Assembly (NCBI GenBank): GCA_003245635.1
Contig: QKCO01000115.1
Span: 1-40,422, forward strand
Direction of reading: 5' to 3'
DNA: 40,422 nucleotides
DNA from: Treponema sp.
Lineage (GTDB): Bacteria; Spirochaetota; Spirochaetia; Treponematales; Breznakiellaceae
Positions 6,711 to 16,700 of the stretch are shown one piece after another (the stretch's first letter is position 1; each line of letters starts with the position of its first letter). The notes under the pieces were generated by a model. It did no database searches, was not told where the DNA came from, and saw only the letters and a list, made by a program, of their open reading frames with translations. Both the position numbers and the translations under genes were made by a program.

Positions 6711-8999
6711 ATGCATTCTACAGAATCCAGGAATTCGCGGATAGTTCGATTCATCGCGCCCGCGGTCCTGGGCATCCTCTTTTCCTTCTTCGCGTTCACC
6801 AAAGCCTTCTCAGCGGCGGAAGGTCCGCTCTACGACGCTCTCGCCGCGCGGCGTCCCGCGCCGGAGCCCGCGCGGAGCCTGCTCCTGCTCGAAGCGGACG
6901 CGGCGGCGCTTTCGGAAGCCGGCAAGCTGCCCTGGAACCGCGATACGCTCGCGGACGGCTTGGCCGTCCTCATCGAAATGGAGGCGGCGGCGGTCGTGTA
7001 CGACTCCGCCATCGAGAGCGAGACCGTCCGCCGGCGCGGCGCGGGCGACGCGCTGTCGGCCGCTTTCGATCGCGAGTTCGACCTGCTCAAGGGCAACGTG
7101 AAGACCCTCTTCGAAGCGATCCGGCTCGGCTCCATCCGTCCGGCCGACTCGCCCGCCTTCGTGAAGGAAGTCCTCGACCTGGCGGACGCGGGCAAGAACA
7201 GGCTCCTCGACGCGGCGGGCAACAAGGAACGGGACCGGCAGCTCCGCTTCGAGAAGGCCGCTCGGGTCTTCGGGAACGTCCGCCACGCTGAAGCCCCGCT
7301 CGAACCCGGCAACGACCTGATCAGAAAAACTTTCGAGCGACTCGGGCTTCCCGAAAGCCAGGATCCGCTCGCCTACGCGCTGTTCGACGCGGTCCTCGCG
7401 CGGCTCGGGAACCCGCGCGTCGAAAAGACGGGCTCTGCGCTGACGCTGCGCGGCGCGCGCGTTCCCGGCTTCGAGCCGCGCGATATCGAGCTGCCGCTCG
7501 ACGCCGACGGCGCGCTCATCCTGGAATTGCCTGAAAACGAAGGAAGCAGCGATTTCCGCCGCCTCTCCTATGAAGTGCTGCTCCGCCACGGACGCCTGGA
7601 GAAGGAGCTCGTTTCGGAGCTTTCGGCCATGGAGCGCGCGGGATACCTCGCCGACATAGGCAAGGACCTGTCCCCGGCTGCGGTTTACGCCTATGCCGAA
7701 GAGACGGGCATCGAAAAGACCGCCGAATGGCGGGCGCTCCGCAAGCGCTTCTACGAAAGTGCCGCAAGCGTCCTTTCCGGAGACGCGGAACGCAAGATAC
7801 TCGCCGGCTACGACGCGCTCCTGGCTTCGCCCACGCTCACCGCCGAAGGCAGGGCGAGCCTGTCGGCCCTCCAATCGGCCGCCGCCAACACCTTCCGCAG
7901 AGCACGGGAGACACTGGCGGAAATCGCCGCGCTGCGGATCGACTTGAAGAAGGACCTGGAGAACGCGATCTGCGTCGTAGTTCCTGCGATGCGCGCGCCC
8001 GTCTCGCGGGTGAAGGCGGCCGCCTCGCTCGCGGATTCGGTGCTCTCCGAACGCTTCATCCGCGAGGTTCCGCCGAGCATGGCCTTCGCCGTCACGGCCT
8101 CATTCGCCCTGGCTCTCGGCGTCATCCTCGCCCTGCTCGGCCCCGTAGCCGCCATCCTCGCCGGCGTCGCCGCGGGCGGCGCGGCCGCGGCGGGGACTTC
8201 CGCGCTGTTCGTGCTGGCCGGCGACTGGTACAACCCGCTGCTGCCGGCGGGCGCCGTCGCCTGCGTGACCGTCCTTTCCGCCTACCTCGTCCTGACCGAA
8301 CGGGGAGAGCGGAAACGCGCCACGCTGCGCGCCTTCGCTCCGCGCATGTCGCCCGATTCCCTGCGAAGGATGTCGAGGTCCCACGATTCCCGCCTGCTCG
8401 AAGGCACCAAGCGCGAGGCGAGCATCGTCGCCGTCCGAGCCAAAGGCATTTCCGAATATCCGGCCGACTCCGATTCCAAGGAAATCGTCTCCGCGTTCCG
8501 GCTCTACCACGAAACGATCGGCGGCATCCTCAAGAAGCAGGGAGCCTTCCTCTACGCCATCGAAGGCGAGCTCATTTTCGCCTCCTTCGGCGCGCCCATC
8601 CCCCGCGAGAACCATCGGAGCGCGGCCGCCGCGGCCGCCCTGGCGGTGGTGCGCTCGGAGGAGGAGCTGTCGCGGGTCTTCGCGGAGGCGGGCCTGGCGC
8701 TGCAGCCGGGAACCCTTCGCGTGGGGGTCGATTCGGGACTCTGCGACTTCGGCGAGGCGGGCCTATCGGGCTTCTCGGTCTTCGCCGCGTTCGGCGCCGT
8801 CCCGGTCCGCGCGCGCGTCCTCTCCAACCTCTGCGAACGCTACGGCTGCCGCGTCCTGGCGACCGAAGACGTGAAGAACGAACTCTCGGGAGGCTTCGAG
8901 GCGCTCAGGCTCGATCAGCTGGTCACGCGGGCCGACGGACGCGAGGAATACTTCTACGAACTGCGGGACGCCGGCGACGACGACGCCGCGGAGGACTGA
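6711..8999 (+). CDS. CHASE2 sensor protein with degenerate class III cyclase domain
   Basis: 762 residues. One N-terminal membrane helix (about 13-32) is followed by a large extracytoplasmic region matching CHASE2 (GKLPWNRDTLADGLAVLIE, AAAVVYDSAIESE) with a long helical insertion. Three C-terminal helices (about 452-535) follow, then a cytoplasmic cyclase-homology domain (about 565-755). In that domain the first metal Asp site reads VAVRAKGIS (Arg where Asp is expected), the second reads EGELIFASFGAP (Glu for Asp), and the usual Asn of N-x3-R appears to be Pro (VPVRARV), with the Arg kept. It is probably catalytically weak or dead, acting as a signalling scaffold or binding domain. No ribosome site is visible at the ATG. 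Confidence 0.8.
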   Translation: MHSTESRNSRIVRFIAPAVLGILFSFFAFTKAFSAAEGPLYDALAARRPAPEPARSLLLLEADAAALSEAGKLPWNRDTLADGLAVLIEMEAAAVVYDSAIESETVRRRGAGDALSAAFDREFDLLKGNVKTLFEAIRLGSIRPADSPAFVKEVLDLADAGKNRLLDAAGNKERDRQLRFEKAARVFGNVRHAEAPLEPGNDLIRKTFERLGLPESQDPLAYALFDAVLARLGNPRVEKTGSALTLRGARVPGFEPRDIELPLDADGALILELPENEGSSDFRRLSYEVLLRHGRLEKELVSELSAMERAGYLADIGKDLSPAAVYAYAEETGIEKTAEWRALRKRFYESAASVLSGDAERKILAGYDALLASPTLTAEGRASLSALQSAAANTFRRARETLAEIAALRIDLKKDLENAICVVVPAMRAPVSRVKAAASLADSVLSERFIREVPPSMAFAVTASFALALGVILALLGPVAAILAGVAAGGAAAAGTSALFVLAGDWYNPLLPAGAVACVTVLSAYLVLTERGERKRATLRAFAPRMSPDSLRRMSRSHDSRLLEGTKREASIVAVRAKGISEYPADSDSKEIVSAFRLYHETIGGILKKQGAFLYAIEGELIFASFGAPIPRENHRSAAAAAALAVVRSEEELSRVFAEAGLALQPGTLRVGVDSGLCDFGEAGLSGFSVFAAFGAVPVRARVLSNLCERYGCRVLATEDVKNELSGGFEALRLDQLVTRADGREEYFYELRDAGDDDAAED

Positions 9000-9007
9000 A
9001 CGCCGCC

Positions 9008-10117
9008 CTACTTCCCGGCGGCAATCCGCGCCAGCGGCTTGGCCAGGGAACGCAGGCGGACCACCGTGCCGCCGCCGTACTGGGGGAACGCCCGGTAGCG
9101 GTCCCCGTCGTCGGTGAAGCGCGACGACTGCTCCCCTTCGAACGGAGCCAGGCGCCGCTGGCTCCACTCGAGCGAAGGGTCCTTCAGGCTCGCGTCGGGC
9201 TTGGCCGGATCGAAACGGATGAACGATTCGTGCACTCCGCGCTCGCCGGCGGGCGCCTCGTCGGTGGACTGCAGGTAGCGGATGACGCCGGCTTTCCGGT
9301 CGATCGACTGGATGACCGAGGAATGGACGATGTCGCCCGAATCGCCCCGGAAGAGGATGAGGTCGAGCGGCCTGAGGTTCTTCACCGCATCGCTCACGAC
9401 GACCGTCTCCTTGTTCTTCGGCTTGAAGTACCAGGTGCCGAAGTACAGGGACGCGACGGCGGGGCTCGGCGCCCGCAGCGACCGGGCGAGCGCGCGGGAA
9501 AGGTCGAGCCCGCCCCGGCGGGCGACCGTGGAGAGTACGTGCCAGACGAAGCCCGAACAATCCATGCCGAGCCGCCCGACGCAGTAGAGGTAGTTGTAGA
9601 CGTCGGTGCTCTTGATGCCGGTCCCGTCCGAGAACACGTACGGACGATGCGGCAGTCCCGGATACGCGTCCGCCTTCATGCGCGCGACCGAAAACAGATC
9701 CCGGTTCACCGACCAGGTGCGGGAGGTCAGGTCGAGGGCGACCACTTTCTCCCGCCCATCGCCGAGCATGGCGGCGTAGGACTTGAAGTCCGCCGACGCG
9801 ATGAGCTGGTCCACTTCGTTCCAGAGCAGCGCCGGATCAGCCTTTCCGCCACCGTGCACCTCCAGCTCTCCGTTGGAAAGCTCGGCGCGCTCGTTGTTCT
9901 CCGCGAAGGGCATGCGGACGGTGACCACGCGCCCGTCGATGAGGTAGGTCTTGAAGCAGGCCCGGAAGGCTTCCTCGATGATCGCCTCGACGCCGCGGCC
10001 CCATTCCTCCGACGGAGCGGCGAAGGCCTTCAGAGCCGCATCGTTCCCGGTCTGCGGCCGGGCGGCGGGTGCGGAGAGCAGGAATACGAAGCTTGCAAGC
10101 AGAAGACGGGTATCCAT
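9008..10117 (-). CDS. Secreted NlpC/P60-like putative cysteine hydrolase
   Basis: 369 residues from ATG 10117; a TTG one codon earlier is also possible. A signal peptide (about 4-20) precedes an uncharacterised ~160-residue region. The C-terminal half contains GMDCSGFVWHVLS, with the Cys about residue 187 in the DCSGF context of NlpC/P60 nucleophiles. LRPLDLILFRG and GDIVHSSVIQSIDR follow, where the His (about residue 265) is in the expected position. NlpC/P60 enzymes cleave peptidoglycan stem peptides. The spacing here is longer than usual and the third polar residue is unclear, so activity is inferred. It converges with the CHASE2 gene, and a GCCGCC/GGCGGC hairpin overlaps its stop. Confidence 0.65.
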   Translation of the reverse strand: MDTRLLLASFVFLLSAPAARPQTGNDAALKAFAAPSEEWGRGVEAIIEEAFRACFKTYLIDGRVVTVRMPFAENNERAELSNGELEVHGGGKADPALLWNEVDQLIASADFKSYAAMLGDGREKVVALDLTSRTWSVNRDLFSVARMKADAYPGLPHRPYVFSDGTGIKSTDVYNYLYCVGRLGMDCSGFVWHVLSTVARRGGLDLSRALARSLRAPSPAVASLYFGTWYFKPKNKETVVVSDAVKNLRPLDLILFRGDSGDIVHSSVIQSIDRKAGVIRYLQSTDEAPAGERGVHESFIRFDPAKPDASLKDPSLEWSQRRLAPFEGEQSSRFTDDGDRYRAFPQYGGGTVVRLRSLAKPLARIAAGK

Positions 10118-10150
10118 CAAGCCTATTATCGGCGCAATCGATGGATCGTC

Positions 10151-10185
10151 TAGACTGAACAGGGCGGACTCGGTAGTCTTTGCCT
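10151..10185 (+). promoter_or_regulatory. Probable leaderless promoter of the YdcF-like gene
   Basis: TAGACT (10151-10156), a 17-nt spacer and TAGTCT (10174-10179) are followed by exactly 6 nt and then ATG (10186). There is no Shine-Dalgarno. The arrangement matches the flavin-protein, aldo/keto reductase and metH starts. Confidence 0.4.
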
Positions 10186-10974
10186 ATGCAGAATGTGCTT
10201 TTCTATACCTCGAAAATCCTGCGCCCCATTTTCGCCTCGCCGTATTTCTTCGCGCTCGTCGTCGTCTTCCTCGCGTTCCTCGCTCTGCCGACGGCCGACT
10301 GGAAAAAGCGCCTGGTCAAGATCGCGGGACTGGCCGTTCTGCTCGCGCTCGGCGTCTGCTCCGCACCCGCGTTCGCGAACGCCTTCGCGAAATCCTGGGA
10401 AACGCCGCTCGGCGATTCCTCCGTGCTTTCGGCGACCGGCCAGTACGACGCCATCGTCGTGCTCGGCGGCTCGGTGGACACCCTGACCACGACCGGTGAG
10501 CACCTCATGCTGAACGATTCGGCCGAGCGGCTGACCGAGAGCGCCCGGCTCTACAAAGCCGGCGTCGCGAAGAAAATCATCGTTTCAGGGGGATCGGGCT
10601 ACGTGGACCAGACGATCAAGGAGGCGCCGCTGATGGCCGCGTTCCTGGTCGGCATGGGCGTGCCGAAGGAAGCCGTCGTCGAAGAATCCGAATCGCGCAA
10701 CACCTACGAGAACGCGGTATTCACCAAAGCGAAAATGGAGGAGGCGGGACTGCGGCGCGTGGTCCTGGTGACTTCGTCCTGGCACATGAAGCGCGCGGCG
10801 GCCATCTTCCGCCGCGCGGACATCGAATTCGCGCCTTACGCCGTGGACACCCTCGTCGAGCGCCGCGGCATCCCCGGCGACTACCTACCCGACGCGCGGG
10901 CGCTCGACGTGGTCACGCGCCTTTTCCGCGAACGGGTCGGCTACCTCGCCTACAAGATGCTCGGCAGGCTGTAG
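10186..10974 (+). CDS. YdcF/ElyC/SanA-like membrane protein (DUF218)
   Basis: 262 residues from ATG 10186. Two membrane segments at the N-terminus (about 17-34 and 43-62) are followed by a DUF218 domain: YDAIVVLGGSVD, a helix with SARLYKAGVAKKIIVSGGSG, then ESESRNTYENAVFTKAKM and VVLVTSSWHMKRAAAIF. The GG, RNTxEN and S-x-H-M-x-R motifs are those of YdcF, ElyC and SanA proteins. Those proteins are linked to envelope integrity and lipid-carrier metabolism, but no reaction is firmly assigned. It converges with the aldo/keto reductase gene with 9 nt between the stops. Confidence 0.85.
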   Translation: MQNVLFYTSKILRPIFASPYFFALVVVFLAFLALPTADWKKRLVKIAGLAVLLALGVCSAPAFANAFAKSWETPLGDSSVLSATGQYDAIVVLGGSVDTLTTTGEHLMLNDSAERLTESARLYKAGVAKKIIVSGGSGYVDQTIKEAPLMAAFLVGMGVPKEAVVEESESRNTYENAVFTKAKMEEAGLRRVVLVTSSWHMKRAAAIFRRADIEFAPYAVDTLVERRGIPGDYLPDARALDVVTRLFRERVGYLAYKMLGRL

Positions 10975-10983
10975 GAAACCCGT

Positions 10984-12129
10984 TCAGCCCATCAGGAACG
11001 CGTGCGCCTCAGCCAGCTTGTCGATGATCGCGATCGACTGCGGGCACTTGGGCAGGCACTCGCCGCAGGACACGCAGCGGTCGGCTCCGGTGCCGCCGGG
11101 AATCACCGAGTTGCGGTACCAGGGGCCTCGGTCGCCGAGCCGTCCGAAGGCGGAAGCCGTATTGTAGATGTTGAACACGTCGGGGATGTTCACTCCCTGC
11201 GGGCAGGGCTGGCAGTAGCCGCAGGTCGTGCAGGGCACCGGCATCTTTTCCTTGAAGAAGGCGGCGGCGCGTTCGATCAGCGCCGTTTCCGCGCGCGTCA
11301 TCGAGTTCGGACGTACCGACGAGCCGACCGCGGCGTTCTCGCGCACCTGCATCGCGCTTCCCATGCCCGAGAGCACCGTCGCCACTTCCTGCCGCTCGAG
11401 CGCGAAGCGCAGAGCCCATTCGGCGGCCGTGCGCGGCTTGCCGTACTCGGCGAAGATATCCTTCACCGCCGGCGGCGGATTCGCCAGCGAGCCGCCGCGC
11501 AGGGGTTCCATGACGATGCAGCCGATCTCGCGCTCGGCCGCGTAGCGGATGCCCTCGTCGCCTGCCTGGAAAGCGGTATCGACGTAGTTGTACTGGACCT
11601 GGCAGAACTCCCAGGACTCGTACTCGTCGATTATTCGCTTGAAGGTGGGAAGAGGATCGTGGAAAGAAAAGCCGATGTGGCCGATGCGGCCGTCGCGCTT
11701 GGCCTTTTCGAGGAATTCCATGCCGCCCAGCTTCTTCACGCGTTCCCAGCGCTCGGTATTGAGCGCGTGGAGCAGATAGAAGTCGATCCGGTCGGTCTTC
11801 AGCCGCTCGAGCTGCTTGGCGAACAGGCTTTCGAAATCCGATGGCTCCTTGACCAGCCAGGTCGGGCACTTGGTCGCCAGGTAGAGCTTGTCCCGCAGGC
11901 CGAGCTTCTCCATCGCCTTGCCGGCGAAGACCTCACTCATGCCTCCGTGGTAGGGGAAGGCGGTATCGATGTAGTTGATGCCTTCCTCGAGGGCCGCCAA
12001 GAGCGCTTCCTCGGCGGCGCTCTCGTCGATGCGCTTGGGATCGTTGTCGATGGTCGGCAGGCGCATGAGCCCGAAGCCGACGGCCGAAATTTCCTTTTCC
12101 GGAATGCGTGGGAAACGACGGTATAGCAT
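10984..12129 (-). CDS. Aldo/keto reductase with C-terminal 4Fe-4S domain
   Basis: 381 residues. The N-terminal ~280 residues form an aldo/keto reductase barrel with the catalytic tetrad visible: Asp55 and Tyr60 (NYIDTAFPY), Lys87 (LATK) and His121 (FYLLH). The C-terminus adds two cysteine clusters, CTTCGYCQPCPQG and CVSCGECLPKCP, typical of ferredoxin-like 4Fe-4S centres. This fusion is a known AKR subgroup. It could couple NAD(P)H and an iron-sulfur electron carrier, but the substrate is unknown. The start is preceded by TATACT with 6 nt spacing and no ribosome site, so it is probably leaderless. Confidence 0.92.
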   Translation of the reverse strand: MLYRRFPRIPEKEISAVGFGLMRLPTIDNDPKRIDESAAEEALLAALEEGINYIDTAFPYHGGMSEVFAGKAMEKLGLRDKLYLATKCPTWLVKEPSDFESLFAKQLERLKTDRIDFYLLHALNTERWERVKKLGGMEFLEKAKRDGRIGHIGFSFHDPLPTFKRIIDEYESWEFCQVQYNYVDTAFQAGDEGIRYAAEREIGCIVMEPLRGGSLANPPPAVKDIFAEYGKPRTAAEWALRFALERQEVATVLSGMGSAMQVRENAAVGSSVRPNSMTRAETALIERAAAFFKEKMPVPCTTCGYCQPCPQGVNIPDVFNIYNTASAFGRLGDRGPWYRNSVIPGGTGADRCVSCGECLPKCPQSIAIIDKLAEAHAFLMG

Positions 12130-12164
12130 GGATACAGTATACCCTGCGATCCGCCGCTTAGGAA
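12130..12164 (-). promoter_or_regulatory. Probable leaderless promoter of the aldo/keto reductase gene
   Basis: On the minus strand TATACT (12141-12136) ends 6 nt before the ATG at 12129. A poor -35 (TTCCTA) lies 17 nt upstream. No Shine-Dalgarno is present. Confidence 0.4.
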
Positions 12165-12195
12165 ACGATTTTCTTCAGGTGGGCAAGTCCGCCGC

Positions 12196-13140
12196 CTAGC
12201 CGCCGATCGGGCCCGATGGTTCCGGCGCGGGCGGCTCCGGCGGCGGATCGCCCCAGCGCTTCGTAAGGTACGCGTAGCGGCTGATGAGGATGCCGTTGCG
12301 CCCGAAGTTATAGGGACTGAAGCGGATGGGTGACGACAGGAGGGTGACCAGGCGTATCGCCTGGTCCCGGGTCAGGGAGGCGACGCCGCGCTTGTAGTGC
12401 TTGCGGGAAGCCGCTTCTATGCCGAAGACGCCTTTCCCCCATTCGGCGTAATTGAAGTAGAGCTCGAGGATGCGATCCTTGCCCAGGACCGCTTCCATTT
12501 CGAGCGCGATGATCGCCTCGACGTATTTGCGGGCATAGCTCTTCTCGGGAATGAGGAAGATGGTCCGCGCGGTCTGCATCGTGATGGTGCTGCCGCCGTA
12601 CAGCGGCGTGCGCAAACTTTTGTTGAGCCGGTACGCGTTCTTGATCGCCGCCGGCTCGATGCCGTGGTGCTCGTAGAAGTTGCCGTCCTCGACCCGGACG
12701 GTCATCGTTTTAGTCAACTTCGGAATCTTGGCCAGCGGCACGAAGCGCGGCGGAACCACGGTCCAGCCGTCCGCGATCGAACGATAGGCCATGAGGGTCG
12801 TCGCCCCCGGATTCGCCGTGCGGAAGATGGACAGGCAGAGCAGCGTCGCCAGAATGAACGCGACGTGGGCGAAGACGACCGCGCGGCCGGCGCCGAACAG
12901 AACGCGGAGCGCGAGCGGACGAGCGACCTCCCGCGCGCGTCGGCGGGGCGAGCTGTGCAGACGAAGGGCGATCAGGGACAGGCAGCGGCCGCCGGGATCA
13001 TCCCCGAAGGGACTTTTCCGCAAGGTACGGACGGCGAGCGCGGCGGCTTCGCGGAATGCGTTTTCCGCATCGTACGAAGCTCGAATGAAATCCGCGGCGA
13101 GCGCGGAACGGGATTTGCGCGGCATGGATATTCGTATCAT
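12196..13140 (-). CDS. mtgA: Monofunctional peptidoglycan glycosyltransferase
   Basis: 314 residues. A ~75-residue cytoplasmic, Arg-rich N-terminal region precedes one membrane helix (about 87-105) and a GT51 transglycosylase domain. Its motifs are complete: VEDGNFYEHHGIE with the catalytic Glu, GGSTITMQ, KYVEAIIALEMEAVLGKDRILELYFN and GVFGIEAAS. No penicillin-binding transpeptidase domain follows, so it is the monofunctional type that polymerises lipid II into glycan strands. The C-terminus is Pro-rich. The start is uncertain. ATG 13140 overlaps a TATGAT -10-like hexamer (13141-13136), so ATG 13125, 10 nt after it, may be the true start on a very short leader. Confidence 0.9.
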   Translation of the reverse strand: MIRISMPRKSRSALAADFIRASYDAENAFREAAALAVRTLRKSPFGDDPGGRCLSLIALRLHSSPRRRAREVARPLALRVLFGAGRAVVFAHVAFILATLLCLSIFRTANPGATTLMAYRSIADGWTVVPPRFVPLAKIPKLTKTMTVRVEDGNFYEHHGIEPAAIKNAYRLNKSLRTPLYGGSTITMQTARTIFLIPEKSYARKYVEAIIALEMEAVLGKDRILELYFNYAEWGKGVFGIEAASRKHYKRGVASLTRDQAIRLVTLLSSPIRFSPYNFGRNGILISRYAYLTKRWGDPPPEPPAPEPSGPIGG

Positions 13141-13247
13141 ACCGCAACGGATGCGGAAAAATCAGCCCTCCGCGGGATAGGCTGCTGCGACGGAATCTTC
13201 GACTATTGCGGGCGATGGGTCTATACTTATCGAAAAGGAGAACCGCC

Positions 13248-13757
13248 ATGATCCGTTTCGTTCGAATCGGCCTCTTCGCCGCCCTGCTGGGCCTGACGAC
13301 GGCAGCTTTTTCCCAGAACTCGTCCGTAAGCGTCGAAAAGTTCGGCATTTCGCTCTCGATCGTCTTCAAGGGCGCTCAGGCGGAAATCACGGTCAGCGCT
13401 CCCGCGAAAGGCTGGGTCGCCGTCGGCTTCGATCCGAGCAGCAGGATGAAGGACGCCGGTTTCCTCATCGGCTACGTCAAGGACGGCACCGCCTTCGCGC
13501 GGGACGACTTCGGCAACGGCAGCTTCTCCCACGCCGAAGACGCCAAGCTGGGCGGCAAAAACTCCATCCTGTCCTTCCGCGGCGTCGAGCAGAACGGCGC
13601 GACCACGATGACCTTCGTCGTGGAACGCGATTCGGGCGATGCCATGGACGCGAAGCTGACCCCCGGCGTCCACGACGTCATCCTCGCCTACTCGAACTCC
13701 GACAGCTTCTCCGCCGTCCACTCGCGCGTCGCCAAGACGACGATTACGCTGCCCTAG
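13248..13757 (+). CDS. Secreted DOMON-domain-like protein
   Basis: 169 residues from ATG 13248, chosen because AAGGAG lies 7-12 nt upstream. A signal peptide (RIGLFAALLGLTTAAFSQ, cleavage about residue 23) precedes a beta-sandwich resembling DOMON/DOH domains: EITVSAPAKGWVAVGFDPSSRMKDA, FLIGYVKDG, then FVVERDSGD and VHDVILAYSNSD. DOMON domains bind haem or sugars in extracytoplasmic redox or adhesion proteins. A Met and a His in positions that could ligate haem are present but not decisive. TATACT at 13222-13227 is a likely -10. It converges with metH. Confidence 0.7.
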   Translation: MIRFVRIGLFAALLGLTTAAFSQNSSVSVEKFGISLSIVFKGAQAEITVSAPAKGWVAVGFDPSSRMKDAGFLIGYVKDGTAFARDDFGNGSFSHAEDAKLGGKNSILSFRGVEQNGATTMTFVVERDSGDAMDAKLTPGVHDVILAYSNSDSFSAVHSRVAKTTITLP

Positions 13758-13774
13758 CGCCCGATCGCGCTCGG

Positions 13775-16700
13775 CTACAGGCGGCCCGACTTCTTCCGGG
13801 CCGCTTCGGGTTCTATGCCCTTGCGCGCCGCCCAGTCGGCGATCTGGTCGTCCGCGAGGATGCCCGTCCCGAAGTAGAAGGACGACGGGTTCGCGAAGAG
13901 CATGCCGCAGACCGAAGCCGCCGGCGTCATCATGAAGCTCTCGGTGAGCCCCATTCCGCAGCGCGCTCCGGCGTCGAGCAGGCCGTAGGCGATCTTCTTG
14001 TCCTCGTGGTCCGGGCAGGCCGGGTAGCCAAAGGCAGGGCGGATGCCCCGGTAGCGGGACTCGAAAAGTTCCTGCAGGCTCAGGCGCTCCTCGGGAGCGT
14101 AGCCCCAAAACTCGGTACGGACCCGCGCGTGGACTTCCTCCGCGAAAGCCTCCGCCAGACGGTCGGCCAGGGATTTGGCCAGGAGCGCGCCGTAGTCGTC
14201 CCCGGCGGCCTGCCGTTCGGCGACGACGGCGTCCAGGCCGTGTCCCGCCGTCAGCGAGAAGAGGCCCAGCCAATCGCGCCGCCCCGAATCCGCGGGAGCG
14301 ATGAAGTCCGACAGGCAGGGGTTCGGGCCGCCCGCGCGCTTGCGCTCCTGGTTGCGCGGGAAACTGAAACGCGCGATCTCGGCGGAACCGGGCCGGGCGG
14401 CTGGCGATGCCGCGCCGGGCGCCGCCTCCGGCGCGAACAGCGCGATGTCGTCTCCGACGGCCGCGGCGGGGAAGAAGCCGACGACGCCGCGAGCCGAGAG
14501 AAGCTTTTCCGAAACGATTCGGTCCAGCATCGCTCGCGCGTCCTCGTAGAGCTTGCGCGCGGCTTCGCCTTTCTCGGGATCGTTGAGGATGCGCTCGAAG
14601 CCGTGCCCGAGGTCCCAGGAATAGAAGAAATACGACCAGTCGATATACGGAACCAGGCGCGACAAGTCGTAGTCTCCCAGGTCGAGGATGCCCCGGACCT
14701 TCGGCTCGGGCAGCTCCGCGGAGGGCCAGTCGATCTTGACCCGATTCGCGCGCGCCGCAGATAGCTCGACCAGCTCGGTCCGCTTCTCGAGCTTCTCGTG
14801 GCGTTCGGCGGCCGCGGCGTAGTCGGCCTCGAGCTTCTCGAGGAAGCGCGGCCGCTCGCTGTCGGACAGGAGGGCGCGCACGACGGCGGCGGCGCGGCTC
14901 GCGTCCTTCACGTAGACCGAGGCTCCCGAATAGCCGGGAGCGATGCGGAGCGCGGTGTGCGCCTCGCTCGTGGTAGCGCCGCCGATCAGTAGCGGCAGCG
15001 TGAAGCCGCGGCGCTCCATTTCTCGCGCAACGTGCGCCATCTCGTCCAGCGACGGCGTGATGAGCCCCGAAAGACCGACGATGTCCGCCTTCTCTCGGAT
15101 CGCCGCCTCGAGAATCTCGTCGGCGGGGATCATCACCCCCAGGTCGAGCACGTCGTAGCCGTTGCATCCCAGCACGACGCCGACGATGTTCTTGCCGATG
15201 TCGTGCACATCCCCCTTCACGGTCGCGAGCACGATCTTCTTTCCGCCGGCCTTCGCGGCGGTCCCGCCCGCGGCCTCGGCGTTCGCCGCGTCGGCTGCTT
15301 TTTCAGCCTGGATGAAGGGTTCGAGGACGGCTACCGCGCGCTTCATCACGCGGGCGCTGCGGATGACCTGCGGCAGGAACATGCGGCCCGAACCGAAGCG
15401 GTCGCCGACCTCGTTCATGCCCTTCATGAGCGGCCCTTCGATCACTTCGAGGGCGCGCGCGAAACGCGGCCGGATCTCGAGAACGTCCTGCTCGATCCGG
15501 TCGTCTATTCCCTTCACCAGCGCGTGGACGATGCGTTCCTCGACCGGAAGCTCCCGCCACGCGTTCTTGGCCGCGGCGGGAGCCGCACCGCCGGTCTTCG
15601 CCGCTTCGGCGGCCTCTTTTATCTCCACCGCCTTGCCCAGGAGCCGTTCGGCGGCGTCCGGCCGGCGGGCAAGCACGACGTCCTCGGCGAGTTCGCGCAG
15701 CTCTGCATCCAGGTCGTCGTAGTTCACGAAGCTCGCCGGATTCACGATGCCCATCGAAAGGCCCGCCGCCGTAGCGTGCTTGAGAAAGACGGCGTGCATC
15801 GCCTCGCGCACCGCGTCGTTGCCGCGGAAGCTGAAGGAGAGGTTCGAGATGCCGCCGGAGATCGAGGCGCCGGGACAGTTCTCCTTGATCCAGGAGCAGG
15901 CCCGGATAAAGTCGAGCGCGTAGCGGTCGTGCTCGGGAATGCCGGTGGCCACCGCGAGCACATTCGGATCGAAGACCATGTCCTCGCCGGGGAAGCCGTG
16001 CTCCGTCAACAGCCGGTAGGATCGGCCGGCGACTTCGATCCTGCGCTCGTAGGTATCCGCCTGCCCCTTCTCGTCGAACAGCATGACGACGGCGGCCGCT
16101 CCGTACGACCGGGCCAGAGCGGCGCGGCGCAGGAATTCCTCCTCGCCCTCCTTTAGGCTGATCGAGTTGACGATCCCCTTGCCCTGCAGGCATTTCAGCG
16201 CCGCCTCGACCGCTTCCCAGCGCGAGCTGTCAGCCATGACCGGCACCCGCGCGATTTCCGGGTCCGAGAGGGCCAGGTTGAGGAAACGGACCATCGCGTC
16301 CTTCGCTTCGAGCATCGCGTCGTCCATGCAGACGTCGATGATTTCGGCGCCCGCCTCGACCATTTCGCGCGCGACGGAAAGAGCCTCGTCGAATTTCGAC
16401 TCCTTCACCAAGCGGAGGAACTTCTTGCTGCCGGCCACGTTCGTCCGCTCGCCTACATCGATGAAGCCGGTCAGCGAATCGACCGAGAGGCTTTCGAGTC
16501 CGGACAGGATCAGGCGCTTGGGGAGCGCCGGCTTCGGACGCGGCGGGTATTTCGCGGCGACCTCGGCGATGGCTGCGATATGCGCGGGCGTCGAGCCGCA
16601 GCAGCCGCCGATCACGTTGACCAGACCGTCGCGGAGGAAGCTTTCCACGAAGGCGGCCATCGCCTCGGGAGACTCGTCGTATTCGCCGAAGCGGTTGGGG

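Noticed and set aside
7727-10153. 808-codon plus-strand frame across the CHASE2 and NlpC-like genes
   Set aside because: Arg/Pro/Gly-rich shadow translation overlapping two well-supported genes in other frames.
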